Origin: Bacteroidales bacterium
GTDB lineage: Bacteria > Bacteroidota > Bacteroidia > Bacteroidales > Bacteroidaceae
NCBI GenBank assembly: GCA_015654535.1
Contig: JAATGU010000137.1
Span: 1-47,222 of the forward strand
Reading direction: 5' to 3'
DNA length: 47,222 bases
Position 1 is the stretch's first letter. Every line of letters starts with the position of its first letter. The notes under the pieces are model-generated. The model was not told where the DNA came from, ran no database searches, and worked only from the letters and a program-made list of their open reading frames with translations. Position numbers and translations under genes: made by a program. This document shows, in pieces, positions 36,474 through 45,307 of this stretch.

Positions 36474-37598
36474 ATGAGTAAAGAAGAGAATGTACAACAT
36501 TTCCTTGATTTAATAAAAAAGTCACGTCGGGGAAAGTTTAAAATATACATCGGAATGATTGCCGGTGTAGGAAAGTCATATAGAATGTTGCAGGAAGCAC
36601 ATGATCTTCTCAACACAGGAGTGGACGTGCAAATAGGATATATTGAAACCCACGGCAGAGCGGAAACGGAAGCTCTGACGGAGGGTTTACCCATTATACC
36701 CCGAAGAAAAATTTTCTATAAAGGGAAAGAGATTGAGGAAATGGATTTGCAAAATATTCTCTGCATACGGCCAGAAATTGTTATTGTGGACGAATTGGCT
36801 CATTCCAATGTGGAAGGAAGTACGAACGAGAAAAGATGGCAGGATGTTATTGATTTGCTAGACGCGGGAATTAATGTGATCAGCGCGGTAAACATTCAGC
36901 ATATTGAAAGTTTGAATGAAGAAATTCATGATATTTCGGGCATTGAGGTGAAAGAAAGAATTCCGGATAGTGTACTGGAACAGGCTGATGAAGTGGTGAA
37001 CATAGACTTAACGGCAGAAGAGCTGGTTACACGATTGAAAGCGGGAAAGATTTATCGCCCTGAAAAGATACAGATTGCTCTAAATAACTTTTTTAAAGTA
37101 GAGAATATTCTTCAGCTTCGGGAGTTGTCTCTTAAAGAAGTGGCACTTCGTGTGGAGAAGAAAGTGGAGAATGAGCTGATAATGGATACAACTCGCATCA
37201 GACATGAGAAGTTTATGGCTTGCATTAGCGCAAATGAAAAGACTCCGCGAAAGATTATCCGTAAAGCCGCCCGACTATCTACCCGGTATAACACCAAATT
37301 TATCGCTCTTTATGTGCAAACTCCAAAAGAATCAGTAGACCGTATACCTTTGGCAAACCAACGTCACTTGCTTAATCACTTTAAACTGGCAACAGAATTG
37401 GGAGGAGAAGTAGTGCAAGTACAGTCATCTGATATTATTGATACCATCATAAAAACTTGCAAAGAAAGACAAATTACCACTGTTTGCATGGGAAGCCCGG
37501 CTTTCAGAATTCCGATGATTTATTTTTCTATTCTTCGTTATAAGAAATTAATTGAATCACTTTCGCAGTCTAACATAGATTTAATTATCTTAGCCTGA
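36474..37598 (+). CDS. kdpD: Truncated KdpD: KdpD N-terminal plus universal-stress domain only
   Basis: 374 residues against roughly 900 for a full KdpD. The KdpD N-terminal P-loop domain is about 15-225, with Walker A GMIAGVGKSYRML and VIVDELAHSN, followed by a Usp-like domain about 240-374 (CISANEKTPRKIIRKAARLS, CMGSPAFRIP). The four membrane helices, GAF and kinase domains of full KdpD are missing, and the protein ends in a natural stop. The following gene encodes a separate histidine kinase, so the sensor is split. In full KdpD these domains modulate kinase activity by binding nucleotides; here they probably act in trans (inference). The start at 36474 is the first ATG giving the full domain. 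Confidence 0.93.
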   Translation: MSKEENVQHFLDLIKKSRRGKFKIYIGMIAGVGKSYRMLQEAHDLLNTGVDVQIGYIETHGRAETEALTEGLPIIPRRKIFYKGKEIEEMDLQNILCIRPEIVIVDELAHSNVEGSTNEKRWQDVIDLLDAGINVISAVNIQHIESLNEEIHDISGIEVKERIPDSVLEQADEVVNIDLTAEELVTRLKAGKIYRPEKIQIALNNFFKVENILQLRELSLKEVALRVEKKVENELIMDTTRIRHEKFMACISANEKTPRKIIRKAARLSTRYNTKFIALYVQTPKESVDRIPLANQRHLLNHFKLATELGGEVVQVQSSDIIDTIIKTCKERQITTVCMGSPAFRIPMIYFSILRYKKLIESLSQSNIDLIILA

Positions 37599-37617
37599 GA
37601 TTTTAAAAATAAACAAC

Positions 37618-39333
37618 ATGAGAATAAAGACCAAACTCACTTACGGTATTGGAATACTTTTTACTATGATTCTTCTGCTGGGTATGCTTTCAATATACTA
37701 CACTAATAAGTTAAGCCAGGATGCTCAAAATATTTTCACGGATAATAATAATTCGCTGAACTATTGTAGAAACATGCTTATTGTGTTGGAAGATATGTCA
37801 ACCAGTGAAAGTGCTCTTCAAGCCTTCACGACCAACCTGAAAAGTCAACAAAAAAATGTGACGGAAACAAATGAAAAAGAAATAACAGATAAGCTTACTT
37901 TTCACTTTGAGGAATTCAAAAGTAAAATGAATGAACCAAACATTCAGAAAATAAGGACAGATATCTATTCTATAATGAATACGAATATGAATTCCATTTC
38001 TTATAAAAGTGAATTGACAAAGCAAACGGCTCACAATGCAATCTTGTGGATTAGTATAGCATTTACCATCTGTATCCTTTTTACGTTGGGATTATTATTC
38101 CGTTTCCCGCAATCAATATTAAAGACTATAAAAGAGCTGACGGGGGGCATCATGGAAATTGCTAATCACAATTATGATAAACGATTGCACTTTGAACCAA
38201 CAAGTGAGTTTGGAGAAGTTTCGGCTTCCTTTAATAAGATGGCCGAACGACTCAATGAATATCGTGTAAGTACTCTTTCAGATATTATTGCAAACAAAAA
38301 ATATATTGAAGCAATTGTAAACAGTATTACTGAACCAATTATCGGCCTGAATAATGAGAAAGAAATTCTTTTTATTAATAATGAAGCTCTCAATATTCTG
38401 AATCTGAAACGGGAAAATGTTATTAAGAAATCGGCAGCGGAACTTTCATTGAAAAATGATTTGCTCCGTCGTTTAGTAAGAGAGCTAGTGAGCCCGGAAG
38501 AAAAGAAGGAACCGCTAAAAATTTATGCGGACGATAAAGAGAGTTTCTTTCAGGCAAAATATATCCCTATACGTGTCATTGAAACTGGAGAAACGGAACC
38601 TCATAGCATTGGCGATGTAATTCTTCTAAAGAATATTACGGAGTTCAAGGAATTGGATTCGGCTAAAACCACTTTTATTTCAACAATCTCTCACGAACTA
38701 AAGACTCCTATTTCTGCCATTATGATGAGTCTGCAATTATTGGAAGATAAACGAATAGGCCAGCTGAACGAGGAACAGGAGTCTCTTTCTCAAAGTATTA
38801 AAGATAATAGTGAACGCTTACTGAATATCACGGGAGAGTTACTAAAACTGACGCAAGTGGAAACTGGTAAACTACAATTAATGCCAAAGATCACTAAACC
38901 AATTGAGCTGATTGATTATGCAATAAAGGCTACCCGTATGTTGGCAGAGAAGTTTGGCTGCCACATAGAAGTAGAATATCCTGAAAAAATAGCCAAGCTT
39001 TTTGTGGATAGTGAGAAGATTGCCTGGGTGCTGACCAATCTTTTAAGTAATGCTATTCATTATTCCAAGGAGAATTCTAGAATTATCATTGGTGCAAGAC
39101 AAATTGATAATGTAGTGGAAATGTTTGTTCAGGACTTTGGTAAAGGCATTGACCCACGCTATCATCAAAGTATCTTTGATCGTTATTTCCGCGTACCTGG
39201 AACCAAAGTTCAAGGTAGTGGACTGGGGCTTTCTATCTCAAAAGATTTTATAGAAGCTCATGATGGTTCACTTAGTGTGGAAAGTGAAGTGGGAAAAGGT
39301 AGCAAGTTTATTATCCGATTTAATGTAAGATAG
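37618..39333 (+). CDS. Membrane sensor histidine kinase (HAMP-PAS-HisKA-HATPase) linked to kdp
   Basis: 571 residues. TM1 about 7-28; helical periplasmic region about 30-140; TM2 about 142-163; HAMP about 165-220; PAS about 225-340; HisKA with H359 in STISHELKTPISAI; HATPase with N-box TNLLSNAIHYSKENS, G1 DFGKGID and G2 GSGLGLSIS. It shares no KdpD-specific region and resembles NtrY-like kinases that pair with NtrC-family regulators. It starts 19 bases after the truncated kdpD and is the last gene of the operon. Together they probably replace KdpD, signalling to the sigma-54 activator encoded upstream. Only 12 bases separate its stop from the convergent lipoprotein gene. Confidence 0.95.
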   Translation: MRIKTKLTYGIGILFTMILLLGMLSIYYTNKLSQDAQNIFTDNNNSLNYCRNMLIVLEDMSTSESALQAFTTNLKSQQKNVTETNEKEITDKLTFHFEEFKSKMNEPNIQKIRTDIYSIMNTNMNSISYKSELTKQTAHNAILWISIAFTICILFTLGLLFRFPQSILKTIKELTGGIMEIANHNYDKRLHFEPTSEFGEVSASFNKMAERLNEYRVSTLSDIIANKKYIEAIVNSITEPIIGLNNEKEILFINNEALNILNLKRENVIKKSAAELSLKNDLLRRLVRELVSPEEKKEPLKIYADDKESFFQAKYIPIRVIETGETEPHSIGDVILLKNITEFKELDSAKTTFISTISHELKTPISAIMMSLQLLEDKRIGQLNEEQESLSQSIKDNSERLLNITGELLKLTQVETGKLQLMPKITKPIELIDYAIKATRMLAEKFGCHIEVEYPEKIAKLFVDSEKIAWVLTNLLSNAIHYSKENSRIIIGARQIDNVVEMFVQDFGKGIDPRYHQSIFDRYFRVPGTKVQGSGLGLSISKDFIEAHDGSLSVESEVGKGSKFIIRFNVR

Positions 39334-39345
39334 AAAACAGTTATA

Positions 39346-39972
39346 TCAATAGAGTTTTTTTTGGGTTCGGATAGTAAATTCTTCTTTAGAAGTACCAAAA
39401 CCATTCCGCTCATCGAGATAAATTTCAAAGTTGGCATCACCAGTCCTTACTTTGGATGAGGCGGAAAGATTTACTGTATATTGCACGGCCTCCTTTGGCT
39501 TTATCTGATCTATGACTAATGGCGAAGAATAAATCAACTGTTTTGTTCCTTTCAGTCCTTTGAGCACTGGCTTCACATCCAGTGCCGTCTCCTCTCCATC
39601 ATTGAATATCTCAAAAACAAGCTGACAATTTTCATCGGCATCAACCAATTTGTTTCTATTTTCATCTAACAAACGGATATCACGAATAACAAGATAAGGG
39701 GATGGAAAAGGAGTGGAAGGGGCATACTGTTCAGTATCGGGGGATGTCCGGGCTGCCACACCAGCGCCAATAACAGCACCGGCTCCCGTTCCAATTATCG
39801 ATCCAAAGAAAGAGCCTCTGTATCCTCCAATATTTTCTCCTATAATAGAACCGGCTATATTGCCAATAGCCGCACCCGCTTGAGTGGAAAATATGGATTT
39901 TGTTGCCTGATCCATCGTTCCACAACCGGTAAAAAGAAATATGCATGCGGAATAAATGAATACTTTTCTCAT
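39346..39972 (-). CDS. Glycine-zipper outer-membrane lipoprotein
   Basis: 208 residues. A lipoprotein signal ends in LFTGC. Residues about 28-72 are a glycine-zipper region (AGAAIGNIAGSIIGENIGGY, IGTGAGAVIGAG) as in the Rcs/17-kDa-antigen family. The C-terminal half is a beta-rich domain with DADENCQLVFEIFNDGEETA and KEAVQYTVNLSA, like immunoglobulin-type envelope domains. Likely an envelope structural protein; no specific function can be assigned. It is convergent with the kdp operon and has its own promoter match at 40015-40022. Confidence 0.85.
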   Translation of the reverse strand: MRKVFIYSACIFLFTGCGTMDQATKSIFSTQAGAAIGNIAGSIIGENIGGYRGSFFGSIIGTGAGAVIGAGVAARTSPDTEQYAPSTPFPSPYLVIRDIRLLDENRNKLVDADENCQLVFEIFNDGEETALDVKPVLKGLKGTKQLIYSSPLVIDQIKPKEAVQYTVNLSASSKVRTGDANFEIYLDERNGFGTSKEEFTIRTQKKLY

Positions 39973-40014
39973 ACTATCAATGTATTATTAATCACCCTTT
40001 ATCTGAACTGACCG

Positions 40015-40022
40015 CAAATATA
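40015..40022 (-). promoter_or_regulatory. Predicted lipoprotein promoter (-7 box TATATTTG)
   Basis: The minus strand reads TATATTTGC, an exact -7 consensus 42 bases before the start codon at 39972. No clear -33 element lies at the expected spacing. Confidence 0.5.
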
Positions 40023-40040
40023 AGTATTTTACTCTTGAAT

Positions 40041-40170
40041 GTGAAGGCAAAACAAACGTATATATTCGTGGATTTGCCTACACTTAACAATAATTAGGTC
40101 TACTCCTTTTATTTTTATAGTCTACACTATTTTCATATTATCTGTAGGTCTTTTAATGTTTATCTACAGA
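40041..40170. repeat. Inverted repeats in the divergent lipoprotein/MutS-like intergenic region
   Basis: GTGAAGGCAAA (40041-40051) pairs with TTTGCCTACAC (40073-40083), 10 of 11 bases. TCTGTAG (40141-40147) pairs exactly with CTACAGA (40164-40170). CTACAC occurs three times in the region (near 40078, 40122 and 40214). They sit between two predicted divergent promoters and may be operator sites; no regulator can be assigned. Confidence 0.35.
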
Positions 40171-40234
40171 AAGATTGATTTAGTTATCTTGTTAATAGTA
40201 TTAAATAAAAAGGACTACACAAGAATATATTCTT

Positions 40235-40242
40235 TACATTTG
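40235..40242 (+). promoter_or_regulatory. Predicted promoter of the MutS-like gene (-7 box TACATTTG)
   Basis: Exact match to TAnnTTTG, 28 bases before the start codon. The -33 region is AT-rich without a TTTG. Confidence 0.5.
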
Positions 40243-40270
40243 TCCATCAATAAATAATAAAAGAAAAAAG

Positions 40271-42085
40271 ATGAATGATCTGGATAAAATAATCACCGTA
40301 TATAAGCAACTTATCGAAGAAACAAGTGAAAAACTGACCCGTGTAAAAACTAAAATTTATAGAATCAGCACCATTCGTATCCTGCTCTTTATAGCAGGAA
40401 TTGCCGGCGTTATTTATTTTATATCAGCCGGATGGATCGCTATTGGCAGTGTTATTGTATGTACCTTCATTCCTTTTCTGGCGCTTGTGAGGTATCATAA
40501 CCAACTATTCTACAAAAAAGATTATCTGGAAAAGAAAATTGAGATCAATGAGCAGGAATTATCGGTCATTGACTATGACACCTCTGCCTTCGATGGCGGA
40601 AAAGAATATATTAATTCGGCTCATCTTTATTCATATGATTTAGATCTATTCGGAGATCACTCGTTGTTTCAATATATTAACCGTACTTCCACCTCCTTTG
40701 GTAAAGAGCGATTGGCCAGTTGGTTCAATAAACATTTGGAAAATAAAAAGGATATCGAAACACGTCAGGAAGCTGTTTGCGAATTAGCCCCTGAATTAAA
40801 GTTCCGCCAACGGTTTAGAATACTGGGATTACTCTATAAAGGAGAAGCTGCAGATGGAAAAGAAATAGCAGAATGGGCTGCCGGCAAAAGTTATTATAAA
40901 GAAAATAAACTGTATAGAGCTGCTCTCTTTGCTGTACCAGCCATCAATTTGATCATTTTCATTCTGGCCATCACAGGAGTAGTCTCTTTTAATCTGCTGG
41001 GCGCTTCTTTTGTTTTCTTTGTTACTTGCAGTATGTCGCTCACAAAAGGCATTACTAAAATACAAATTTTATATGGAAAAAAACTTCATATTCTTGCCAC
41101 TTATGCAGGAATCATTGAAATGATTGAGCAAAAAGAATTTAAAAGTAGTGAACTGCAAAAGCTCCAACAACAATTGGGTGGAAAAGAACACCCGGCTTCA
41201 TCAGCAGTTAATCGGTTGGCAAAGCTAATGAACGCTCTCGATCAACGAAACAATATTTTGATAACGGCCCTATTAAATGGTTTCTTATTTTGGGAACTTC
41301 GTCAAGTCGTCAAAATAGAATCGTGGAAAGAGACTCATGCAGCTCAACTTCCTGCTTGGCTTGAGGTTGTGGGGAAAGTGGATGCGCTCTGTTCGCTCGC
41401 TACATTTTCATATAATCATCCGGGATACTCCTACCCTTCTATCATGGATCAACCTTTTTCTTTAAAGGCTTCCGATATGGGACACCCACTAATGAATCGG
41501 AGTAAATGTGTAAAAAATGATATTGAAATAGATAAACGTCCCTACTTTGTGATTATCACCGGAGCAAACATGGCGGGAAAAAGTACCTATTTGCGGACTA
41601 TCGGCGTGAACTATCTTTTAGCCTGTATCGGGGCATCTGTCTGTGCAAGCGAAATGCAGATTTATCCGGCACATCTCATCACCAGTCTCCGGACAACTGA
41701 TTCGCTTACCGACAATGAATCTTACTTTTTTGCAGAACTTAAACGCTTAAAGCTAATCATTGATAAACTGAATACTGGCGAAGAACTCTTTATCATTCTG
41801 GACGAAATCTTGAAAGGGACGAATTCCATGGATAAGCAAAAAGGATCTTTCGCACTAATCAAACAGTTTATGGCGCTCAAAGCGAATGGCATTATTGCTA
41901 CACACGACTTATTGCTCGGTTCTTTAATTGATCTTTTCCCTAAAGATATTCAGAACTATTGCTTTGAAGCTGAAATTAAAAACAATGAGCTTACATTTTC
42001 TTATCTTTTAAAAAATGGAGTAGCACAGAACATGAATGCTTGCTTCTTAATGAAGAAAATGGGGATTGCTGTAATAGAAGACTGA
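40271..42085 (+). CDS. Membrane-anchored MutS-family ATPase
   Basis: 604 residues. Two predicted hydrophobic helices (about 37-75) and two more (about 213-255) surround a cytosolic region, then the MutS lever/clamp region (about 110-400) and the MutS ATPase domain (about 400-604). The ATPase has Walker A GANMAGKST (431-439), Walker B LFIILDEILKGTNSMDK and a signature region TTDSLTDNESYFFAELKRLK. The mismatch-recognition domain I with its Phe-x-Glu motif is absent. It is therefore a MutS relative, not the mismatch-repair MutS. DNA binding at the membrane is possible but unproven. It appears to be transcribed alone. Confidence 0.9.
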   Translation: MNDLDKIITVYKQLIEETSEKLTRVKTKIYRISTIRILLFIAGIAGVIYFISAGWIAIGSVIVCTFIPFLALVRYHNQLFYKKDYLEKKIEINEQELSVIDYDTSAFDGGKEYINSAHLYSYDLDLFGDHSLFQYINRTSTSFGKERLASWFNKHLENKKDIETRQEAVCELAPELKFRQRFRILGLLYKGEAADGKEIAEWAAGKSYYKENKLYRAALFAVPAINLIIFILAITGVVSFNLLGASFVFFVTCSMSLTKGITKIQILYGKKLHILATYAGIIEMIEQKEFKSSELQKLQQQLGGKEHPASSAVNRLAKLMNALDQRNNILITALLNGFLFWELRQVVKIESWKETHAAQLPAWLEVVGKVDALCSLATFSYNHPGYSYPSIMDQPFSLKASDMGHPLMNRSKCVKNDIEIDKRPYFVIITGANMAGKSTYLRTIGVNYLLACIGASVCASEMQIYPAHLITSLRTTDSLTDNESYFFAELKRLKLIIDKLNTGEELFIILDEILKGTNSMDKQKGSFALIKQFMALKANGIIATHDLLLGSLIDLFPKDIQNYCFEAEIKNNELTFSYLLKNGVAQNMNACFLMKKMGIAVIED

Positions 42086-42128
42086 CTTTCTTTTTTAATA
42101 AATATTTCATTCTTATTTTCTGCTCGTT

Positions 42129-42160
42129 CTTCTCAACTGCACAGAATCGCTTTTGAGAAG
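42129..42160 (+). terminator. Possible terminator after the MutS-like gene
   Basis: CTTCTCAA (42129-42136) pairs perfectly with TTGAGAAG (42153-42160), 44 bases after the stop codon. No T tract follows, so termination is uncertain. Confidence 0.3.
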
Positions 42161-42200
42161 GACTTTCACGCTTTTATTGCTTTCATGTAACAGCATTGAA

Positions 42201-42243
42201 ACAAAGATGTAAACTAAATGTCCGCTCAGCGTCTCATCTTTGT
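42201..42243. promoter_or_regulatory. Inverted repeat ACAAAGATG-N25-CATCTTTGT upstream of the TonB receptor
   Basis: Exact 9-bp arms at 42201-42209 and 42235-42243. Each outward-reading arm is CATCTTTG, one base from the -7 box TAnnTTTG, so the element could be an operator overlapping promoters in both directions. It lies 47 bases before the receptor start. Confidence 0.4.
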
Positions 42244-42289
42244 AATGCGATAGTCTCAACTTTGCATCGTAATTTAGAAACGCAAAAAG

Positions 42290-45124
42290 ATGTACATGAA
42301 AAAAAAAATGAAGAGAGCCTTCTCCTTATTGTTCTTATCCCTCTTTCTTTCAATTTCAGTTTTCGCAATCAATGGTAAAGGTGCAATAAAAGGTATAATA
42401 AAAGATAAAACCTCAAAAGAACCGCTTATTGGAGCAACAATACAAATATCCAATACTATCACAGGAGCTATTGCAGATACTGACGGAAAATTTGAACTTC
42501 CCAATATCAAGCCGGGAGTTTATAATATCGAGATCAGATATGTATCATATAAAACTCTCAAAATGAATGGAGTAAAAGTAGAGAACGATAAATCTACTTC
42601 ATTAAATATAGAAATGGAGACGGATAGCAAACAGCTTGGAGATATCACAGTCGTTGCGCTAACGAAAAAAAACACCGATTTGGCAATGATTACAGCACTT
42701 AAAAATGGGATACTCGTTCAATCTGGAGTCTCTTATCAACAAATAGCACGCACGCAAGATCGCAATGCTTCGGAAGTAATCAAACGTGTGCCTGGAATTT
42801 CTATCGTTGATGATAAGTTTGTAATGGTGCGTGGATTGTCTCAACGATATAATAATGTATGGATTAACAACACCGCTGTCCCAAGTTCGGAAGCTGATAG
42901 CAGGGCGTTTTCTTTCGACATCATTCCCAGCTCACAATTAGATAACATTGTAATAGTGAAGTCTCCCGCGCCAGAACTTCCTGCTGATTTCACAGGTGGC
43001 TTCATAAAAATTGCCACCAAAGACGTCCCGGATAAAACGTCTTTTTCAGTAACCTACGGAACAGGCGTAAACGATAAAACACATTTCCGCGATTTTTCTT
43101 ATAGCCCCGGCAGTGGAACCGATTTCTTAGGATTCGATAATGGATTGAGAAAGTTAAAGAGTATTGTTCCTCAAAGAATAGATAATTACGATTTACCGTC
43201 CGTTACTAATGCTACACAAAACGGATTCAATAACAATTGGGCAATCAAAACCAAGAATCCTCTGCCCGACCAAAAGTTAAACGTGAGTTACAACTATAAA
43301 AAAGAGTTGGAAAACGGAAAACAATTTGCTTTACTATCATCTTTGAACTACAGTTTAACCAGCAAAACAATTTCCAATATGGAAAATTCACGCTACGGAG
43401 TGTATAACGTAACGCAGGATACACCAGACTATCGATATAAATATACAGATAATCAGTACTCTACCAATGCTCATCTAAGTGGGATGTTGAATTTAACCTA
43501 TATCCCAAATAAAAATGACCGCTATGAATTCAAAAACATTGTAAATCAAATAGGTCAAGACAAATATACCAATCGTGACGGATACCAGTACACTAGCGGA
43601 AAATACATTCAGCAAAAAGATGAATACTATTATTCCAGTCGCACTACTTACAGTGGACAGTTTGCCGGAACTTATAACCGTGATCATGGTAAATTTGATT
43701 GGAACGCAGGATACAGTTATGCAAATAAAATACAGCCCGACCGCCGCATGATCAACCGTGAACAAAATGGTTTCGTAGAAGATACTCATTTCGGTGACAT
43801 GCAAATAGATCAAAATGAAATAGAGCGTGAATTCAGCTCACTTCATGAACACATCGCCTCTGTAGGAACAAACTATGTACACGAATTTAGTTTAGGAGCG
43901 CTTAATCCCACCTTTAAAGCAGGAGCTTACGGAGAATATCGCACTCGTGATTACAAAACGCGTTCTTTCTTTTACCGATGGAATCAAGAAAACATGGGCC
44001 CTGACTTTAGTTATGGCAATGTAATTGACGAGATTCTGATTCCTGCTAATTATAGTTCAGACAAACTATACATCTACGAAGACACGGACAATCGTAACAG
44101 CTACGGCGGTAATAATATGCAGGTTGCAGGATATACTTCAATCAATATTCCTATCGATAAACTAAATATCTACGCAGGAGTACGTTATGAGAACAATCGT
44201 ATGGAACTTAAAAGTTATACTAAAATAAAGGAATATAGTACTAAAACGAAAGCTTATAATGACGGACATCTTTTTCCTTCAGTGAATATGTCCTATAAGC
44301 TAGATGAAAAACAACAACTTCGTTTAGCATACGGAACATCAGTCAATCGCCCTGAATTCCGTGAAGTATCTTCCTCTGTCTATTATGACTTTGATCTTTT
44401 CAGTGACGTTATGGGAAATCCGGATCTTAAAACAGCATACATCCAAAACATGGATCTACGTTATGAATACTATCCATCAAACGGTGAATTAATAAGTATT
44501 TCTTTGTTTTACAAAAACTTCCGTAACCCAATAGAATGGACTTATCTGGATTCAGGCGGTAGCTACACTTATACATTTGAGAATGCTAAATCAGCTGATA
44601 ACCTTGGAGTGGAAGTAGAGATAAAAAAGAATCTTGATTTCATTGGGCTACGTAACTTCTCCTGGATATTTAATGGAGCAATCATCAGCAGTAAAGTTAA
44701 ATTTGAGGAAGGAAGTTTGGAAACAAACCGTCCTATGCAAGGGCAATCTCCCTACCTTGTTAACACTGGATTATTTTATCAAAACCAACCAATGGGATTT
44801 AGTGTCGGCGCTCTTTACAATATAATCGGAAAACGAATTGTAGGAGTAGGTCGTGTAGATACTTCAAGCGGCGGTTCCATAAATAATGATATTCCAAACT
44901 CATATGAAATGCCAAGAAACATGATTGATTTAACGATCAGTAAAAACATCGGAAAGAACATAGAATTAAAGGCTTCGGCTCGTGATATCCTGGCAGAAGC
45001 AGTCGTCTTTAAACAGTTTCCCAAATATTATGATGCTAATAATGTGATACAGGGACGTCAACAAATAACTAAAAAATATAATCCAGGGCGGAATTTTACA
45101 CTCTCTGCGACTTTAAATTTCTAA
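42290..45124 (+). CDS. TonB-dependent outer-membrane receptor with carboxypeptidase-regulatory-like domain
   Basis: 944 residues. Signal peptide about 5-27; beta-sandwich domain about 28-110 (KGIIKDKTSKEPLIGATIQI); plug about 135-235 (NASEVIKRVPGISIVDDKFV, VRGLSQRYNNVWINN); then the barrel, ending in TLSATLNF with a terminal Phe. It is not SusC-like: the SusC-type VGYGT motif is missing and no SusD follows. The next protein gene is a surface beta-helix lipoprotein, a pairing that suggests a receptor with a dedicated cargo-binding partner. Cargo is unknown. A run of ten A residues (42299-42308) follows the second ATG; a third ATG at 42308 gives a cleaner signal peptide and may be the true start. 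Confidence 0.93.
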   Translation: MYMKKKMKRAFSLLFLSLFLSISVFAINGKGAIKGIIKDKTSKEPLIGATIQISNTITGAIADTDGKFELPNIKPGVYNIEIRYVSYKTLKMNGVKVENDKSTSLNIEMETDSKQLGDITVVALTKKNTDLAMITALKNGILVQSGVSYQQIARTQDRNASEVIKRVPGISIVDDKFVMVRGLSQRYNNVWINNTAVPSSEADSRAFSFDIIPSSQLDNIVIVKSPAPELPADFTGGFIKIATKDVPDKTSFSVTYGTGVNDKTHFRDFSYSPGSGTDFLGFDNGLRKLKSIVPQRIDNYDLPSVTNATQNGFNNNWAIKTKNPLPDQKLNVSYNYKKELENGKQFALLSSLNYSLTSKTISNMENSRYGVYNVTQDTPDYRYKYTDNQYSTNAHLSGMLNLTYIPNKNDRYEFKNIVNQIGQDKYTNRDGYQYTSGKYIQQKDEYYYSSRTTYSGQFAGTYNRDHGKFDWNAGYSYANKIQPDRRMINREQNGFVEDTHFGDMQIDQNEIEREFSSLHEHIASVGTNYVHEFSLGALNPTFKAGAYGEYRTRDYKTRSFFYRWNQENMGPDFSYGNVIDEILIPANYSSDKLYIYEDTDNRNSYGGNNMQVAGYTSINIPIDKLNIYAGVRYENNRMELKSYTKIKEYSTKTKAYNDGHLFPSVNMSYKLDEKQQLRLAYGTSVNRPEFREVSSSVYYDFDLFSDVMGNPDLKTAYIQNMDLRYEYYPSNGELISISLFYKNFRNPIEWTYLDSGGSYTYTFENAKSADNLGVEVEIKKNLDFIGLRNFSWIFNGAIISSKVKFEEGSLETNRPMQGQSPYLVNTGLFYQNQPMGFSVGALYNIIGKRIVGVGRVDTSSGGSINNDIPNSYEMPRNMIDLTISKNIGKNIELKASARDILAEAVVFKQFPKYYDANNVIQGRQQITKKYNPGRNFTLSATLNF

Positions 45125-45150
45125 ACTTAAACGATATAAATATCACTTTT

Positions 45151-45222
45151 ATGAAAAAGAGTCTAATAAACATTGTTTTATCCATATTGGCTTATCATCA
45201 TGCAATAAAAAAGAGTGTATAA
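45151..45222 (+). pseudogene. 23-codon frame resembling a severed signal peptide
   Basis: ATG at 45151 to TAA at 45222; product begins MKKSLINIVLSILAYHHAIK. The first 14 residues look like the start of an exported protein, then the frame ends. It lies between the receptor and lipoprotein genes, where a third secreted component could once have been. It could also be a chance frame or a leader peptide. Confidence 0.3.
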
Positions 45223-45307
45223 ACAAGTAATAATTCACTTTCAATCCTTAAAATTTAAATTCGATTACGATTTTTATAAACAAGTATAAATTAATAACTA
45301 TTTTATT

